Origin: Chloroflexota bacterium
GTDB taxonomy: Bacteria; Chloroflexota; Anaerolineae; Anaerolineales; UBA11579
DNA length: 64,000 nt
Direction: 5' to 3'
NCBI GenBank assembly: GCA_016191875.1
Contig: JACPVG010000029.1
Location: 186,001-250,000 of the forward strand
The position numbers and the translations under genes were made by a program. The notes below the pieces were generated by a model. It was given only the letters and a program-made list of their open reading frames with translations. It did not search any database and was not told where the DNA came from. This document shows, one piece after another, positions 61,545-64,000 of the stretch (positions are counted from its first letter, which is position 1; the number at the start of each line of letters is the position of its first letter).

Positions 61545-62123
61545 ATGGCGTCAGAAATTAATGATGACGACGCGATCGGCCGGGCTGCCCAGGGAGATCG
61601 TGAGTCGTTTGGATTGCTCTACGACCGCTACGTAGAGCGAATCTACAATTACATCTATTATCGCACCGGCAACCACCATGATGCTGAAGACCTGACGGCA
61701 AGGGTGTTCACACGGGCGATGAAGCACATTACCAGCTATCAGGACCGCGGTGTGCCGTTCTCCGCCTGGCTCTACCGAATCGCTCATAACCTGGTGGCCA
61801 ACTGGCATCGCGACAATAGCCGCCGGCAGGAACTACCGCTGGAAGATGGTTATGGATTGACGGGCGAAGTTGAGATGCCGGAGGCCCGGCTCATGCGCTC
61901 CGAAGAGCAACGCGCGTTGCTCCAGGTGATCTACGGCTTGCCTGAGGACCGCCAGCAGTTGCTGATCCTCAAGTTCGTCGAGCATCTTTCGAACGCCGAG
62001 ATCGGCAAGATCATGGGCCGCACAGAGGGCGCCGTGAAGAGCCTTTATCATCGGACATTGCTCTCGCTGCGGGACGAGATTGAAATTCGAAACGAAGAAC
62101 AGAGGAAGACAAATGGGCGCTGA
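61545..62123 (+). CDS. ECF RNA polymerase sigma factor
   Basis: 192 residues. Region 2 has FGLLYDRYVERIYNYIYYRTGN, DAEDLTARVFTRAMKHI and FSAWLYRIAHNLVANWHRD. Region 4 has LPEDRQQLLILKFVEHLSNAEIGKIMGRTEGAVKSLYHRTLLSLR. The ATG at 61545 follows GAGG by six bases; a GTG at 61521 would add eight residues. A small membrane-protein gene follows, giving a fourth sigma/partner pair in this window. Confidence 0.92.
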   Translation: MASEINDDDAIGRAAQGDRESFGLLYDRYVERIYNYIYYRTGNHHDAEDLTARVFTRAMKHITSYQDRGVPFSAWLYRIAHNLVANWHRDNSRRQELPLEDGYGLTGEVEMPEARLMRSEEQRALLQVIYGLPEDRQQLLILKFVEHLSNAEIGKIMGRTEGAVKSLYHRTLLSLRDEIEIRNEEQRKTNGR

Positions 62124-62149
62124 AAGCCCTCTGGAAATGAAGGTGAACC

Positions 62150-62491
62150 ATGAACATAAGAACGCTCTTTAGCCGTTTGCAGCATAAGGATCTGTCCCGA
62201 TTGGAAGCGCGGCTAGATTCCGCTTTCCGCCCTGTCGGCCCGCGCCCGGAGTTTGTAAAGCGCCTGCGCTTTGAACTTCTGCCGCCTGCCAGGCGGCACC
62301 TGCTCGGGATCGCGGCCGGGGGATGGCAGGTGGTGATGCTGACAGCGGCCGGATTGGTGAGCGTCGCATTGTTGCTTCATAACGGTCTGCGGATGGCTGC
62401 CGCGGTTCTTGGCGCTTTAGGGCTCCTGCGGCACGCCCGAAAATCCAATGCGGCTCAATCCGCCGTGCCTATGAAGACCGTTCGACAGTGA
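62150..62491 (+). CDS. small membrane protein, probable sigma-operon partner
   Basis: 113 residues. A basic amphipathic N-terminus (about 45 residues) contains RLEARLDSAFRPVGPRPEFVKRLRFEL, a pattern shared with the protein at 59918 (PAPGFSARFRLRL). One or two hydrophobic helices (about 55-75 and 80-93) follow. AGGTGA is five bases upstream. It is placed 26 bases after the ECF gene and before a strong terminator. Confidence 0.62.
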   Translation: MNIRTLFSRLQHKDLSRLEARLDSAFRPVGPRPEFVKRLRFELLPPARRHLLGIAAGGWQVVMLTAAGLVSVALLLHNGLRMAAAVLGALGLLRHARKSNAAQSAVPMKTVRQ

Positions 62492-62498
62492 CAAGAAT

Positions 62499-62527
62499 AA
62501 ACCGGCTCCTGAGAGCCGGTTTTCATT
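62499..62527 (+). terminator. intrinsic terminator of the ECF operon
   Basis: Ten-base stem (62499-62508 with 62513-62522) around CTGA, then TTCATTT. Confidence 0.88.
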
Positions 62528-62900
62528 TCACCAAATCGATTCGGAACTCCAGCAACTCCTCGACCAACCAGTGCGCTTCCTGCACCAGGTCGATTTCAGG
62601 GCGGGGCCAATACGAATCTTCATGGGCGGTTTCTTTGACCACGCGCTGTTGAAGGTATTCCAGCACCTTCAAGATGTTTGGAGGCGTTGCAGGGTCTGCG
62701 CCCAAGTACCGGATGTGCTCAATGGCGCTGGGCGTATCCAGGAATATCCCTTTGGCATTCAGCGAAACCTTGATGGCCCAGCCGGCTGCCCGACGGGCGC
62801 ACACTCGCGCCAATCCCTGGTTGCCGGCGGCCCGAGCGCGATAAGCACGTTCCAATTCCCGTGGGATTGACTTTAGCAGTTCAGCGCTGTTTTCAGACAT
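62523..62900 (-). CDS. conserved helical protein of unknown function
   Basis: 125 residues if begun at 62900; an in-frame ATG at 62936 would add 12. It is all-helical with ARAAGNQGLARVCARRAAGWAI in the first half and a Glu-rich C-terminal helix. The layout hints at a HEPN-like bundle, but no RxxxxH motif is seen, so that is weak. Convergent with the ECF operon; its stop abuts the terminator stem. Confidence 0.6.
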   Translation of the reverse strand: MSENSAELLKSIPRELERAYRARAAGNQGLARVCARRAAGWAIKVSLNAKGIFLDTPSAIEHIRYLGADPATPPNILKVLEYLQQRVVKETAHEDSYWPRPEIDLVQEAHWLVEELLEFRIDLVK

Positions 62901-62987
62901 GAGAAAGCCGCGGATCCTTGAGCCTATGGGAGGCATCTGGAAGTTTACCCTAGGATGCCATTCTTCACAGTCTTTGATTCGCTTTGC

Positions 62988-63016
62988 TTGACAAAACCAT
63001 ATCGCCAGTGTATAAC
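62988..63016 (+). promoter_or_regulatory. sigma70 promoter of the proS leader
   Basis: TTGACA at 62988-62993 and TATAAC at 63011-63016 with a 17-base spacer. It drives the leader and proS. Confidence 0.85.
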
Positions 63017-63022
63017 CTGTCC

Positions 63023-63121
63023 ATGTTTTATGACGGCTTTGCGAGATTCACCCGAGCAAGCGTTCCCGCCCCTAGCCCGGCCTTCGGGCCGGTTGCCGCG
63101 CGCCTCGGGGCTGGCAGTTAG
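63023..63121 (+). CDS. putative proS leader peptide (attenuator)
   Basis: A 32-codon frame from ATG 63023 to TAG 63119-63121. The ATG lies six bases after the -10 box, matching the leaderless starts seen elsewhere in the window. Codons 15, 17, 19 and 23 are proline (CCC, CCT, CCG, CCG), 13% of the peptide, just ahead of a prolyl-tRNA synthetase gene. Its last codons lie in the antiterminator strand (63104-63112). The peptide itself need not be functional. Confidence 0.65.
   Translation: MFYDGFARFTRASVPAPSPAFGPVAARLGAGS
63077..63092 (+). promoter_or_regulatory. UUCG hairpin inside the proS leader
   Basis: CCGGCC pairs with GGCCGG around TTCG. It overlaps the proline codons and may act as a pause hairpin during leader translation. 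Confidence 0.55.
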
Positions 63122-63175
63122 CAAGTTTGCGATTGTATTGACGCAATTCTGCCACTGTATGAACCAAGCCCCGAG
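63104..63175 (+). promoter_or_regulatory. proS antiterminator pairing
   Basis: CTCGGGGCT at 63104-63112 is the exact reverse complement of AGCCCCGAG at 63167-63175, which is also the 5' arm of the terminator. A third segment, GCCCC at 63068-63072 within the proline codons, can pair with GGGGC at 63107-63111 and compete. Confidence 0.65.
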
Positions 63176-63194
63176 ACTTCGGGGCTTTTGTTAT
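63166..63194 (+). terminator. attenuator terminator before proS
   Basis: AAGCCCCGA (63166-63174) pairs with TCGGGGCTT (63179-63187) around GACT, then TTGTTATT. It lies between the leader ORF and the proS start, in the sense direction. Confidence 0.8.
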
Positions 63195-63268
63195 TCCGAG
63201 CCGAGGGCCGCAATCCGATTGCTGCTATCGCATTTCGAAATCCATAGTACGCTGCAAGAGGTGTTCTC

Positions 63269-64000
63269 ATGAGAATGTCACAGGTATTCGGCCAGACTCT
63301 GCGGGAGGCACCATCCGATGCCGAAGTTGCCAGCCATAAACTCCTGGTGCGAGCCGGAATCATCCGCCAGTTGGGCGCGGGCATCTATACGCTCATGCCG
63401 TTTGGGAAGCGTGCCACCGATAAGATTGAACGTATCATGCGTGAGGAGATGAACGCCATCGGCGGGCAGGAGATCTTCATGCCGGTGGTGCATCCGGCTG
63501 ATCTCTGGAAGGAAACCGGCCGCTGGTACAAGATCGGCGATGAAATGAGCCGATTTCGCGACAAGAATGAGCGCGATATGGTGTTAGCGATGACCCATGA
63601 AGAAGTGGTCGCCGACCTGGCTCGTAAAGACATCCAATCCTACCGCCAGCTCCCGCGCCTGATCTACCACCTTCAGAGCAAGTGGCGCGATGACCCCCGG
63701 CCGCGCGCCGGGCTGATACGGGTACGCGAATTCACGATGAAGGACTCATACAGCCTCGATGCGGATGAGGTTGGTCTCGACGCCCAATACCGGGCGCATT
63801 ATCAGGCGTACTTCAACATCTTTCACCGAGCCGACTTGCCTGTGGTTGCGGTGCTCGCGGATGTCGGGATGATGGGCGGGAGCATGGCACACGAGTATAT
63901 GTATCTGACTCCCATTGGCGAAGATACCTTGCTGATATGCGACAACTGCGGCTATATGGCCAACCGGCAGATCGCCCGCTTTCGCAAGCCAGCCGCGGAT
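63269..64000 (+). CDS. proS: prolyl-tRNA synthetase (3' partial)
   Basis: The frame runs to the end of the window (244 codons seen of about 570-600). The start MRMSQVFGQTLREAP, the GIIRQLGAGIYTLMPFGKR block, EEMNAIGGQEIFMPVVHPADLW and the TMKDSYSLD motif 2 region match bacterial-type class II ProS. The insertion (editing) domain has begun near MAHEYMY. It charges tRNA-Pro in the cytosol. GAGGTG lies about six bases before the ATG. Confidence 0.95.
   Translation, partial: MRMSQVFGQTLREAPSDAEVASHKLLVRAGIIRQLGAGIYTLMPFGKRATDKIERIMREEMNAIGGQEIFMPVVHPADLWKETGRWYKIGDEMSRFRDKNERDMVLAMTHEEVVADLARKDIQSYRQLPRLIYHLQSKWRDDPRPRAGLIRVREFTMKDSYSLDADEVGLDAQYRAHYQAYFNIFHRADLPVVAVLADVGMMGGSMAHEYMYLTPIGEDTLLICDNCGYMANRQIARFRKPAAD

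Noticed and set aside
63023-63268. T-box riboswitch in front of proS.
   Set aside because: No Stem I, no specifier loop and no AGGGTGGTACCGCG-type core was found. The short leader fits peptide-based attenuation better.

Overview
The window is about 60% GC and gene-dense. It reads as chromosome of a Gram-positive-like or monoderm bacterium, most likely Chloroflexota (Anaerolineae-like). The pointers are the lipoprotein and TadE/TadG secretion style, a CdaA/CdaR/Der operon, DUF2277, a LURP-one protein, tRNA genes without encoded CCA, many ECF sigma factors and a sugar-phosphate type microcompartment locus. The lineage is an inference from gene content. No transposase, integrase, phage module or CRISPR array was seen.

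Layout. 1-5.9 kb: LysM/M23 endopeptidase (cut by the window edge), a C39-type peptidase, glgC, a LURP-one protein, a sarcosine-oxidase-like flavoenzyme and a DUF1684 protein. 6-13.7 kb: an ECF sigma/anti-sigma pair, a membrane protein, a methyltransferase, a membrane Ser/Thr kinase with a ComP-like sensor half, and a radical SAM/SPASM enzyme with a PqqD-like front and a Cys/Gly tail. 13.7-27 kb: an FtsB-like protein, tRNA-Leu, DinG, an M20 peptidase, an ABC exporter, three polysaccharide or lipid glycosylation genes, LiaF-like proteins and an LCP ligase. 27-40 kb: a perfect 38-bp palindrome, DUF2277, a TPR lipoprotein, a TIR-TM-beta-propeller protein, a PfkB kinase, an M20 peptidase, OsmC, a CoaE fusion, cdaA-cdaR-der.

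40.9-49.3 kb is a complete bacterial microcompartment (BMC) operon with its own promoter and GntR regulator. It holds an RpiB-like protein, DeoC, a CoA-acylating aldehyde dehydrogenase, one BMC-H, one tandem BMC-T, four BMC-P pentamers, an EutJ-like ATPase, a small tail-tagged protein and, translationally coupled between two shell genes, an M50 site-2 protease with CBS domains. The expected chemistry is deoxyribose-5-phosphate to acetaldehyde plus glyceraldehyde-3-phosphate, then acetaldehyde to acetyl-CoA. The class resembles published sugar-phosphate-utilisation loci; the membrane protease, the Cys/His-rich DeoC extension and the altered RpiB active site are unusual.

49.4-62.9 kb: signal peptidase I, tRNA-Glu, a CPBP protease, three more ECF operons, a TadE/TadG surface module with a tandem duplication, and MscL. 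62.9-64 kb: prolyl-tRNA synthetase (cut by the window edge) behind a leader that looks like a classical ribosome-mediated attenuator. A sigma70 promoter drives a leaderless 32-codon ORF with four proline codons. Its end overlaps a 9-base segment that can pair with the 5' arm of a downstream intrinsic terminator. This is the most striking regulatory signal in the window.

A recurring feature is a TATAAT-like -10 box only 6-8 bases before the start codon of several genes, suggesting frequent leaderless transcripts.
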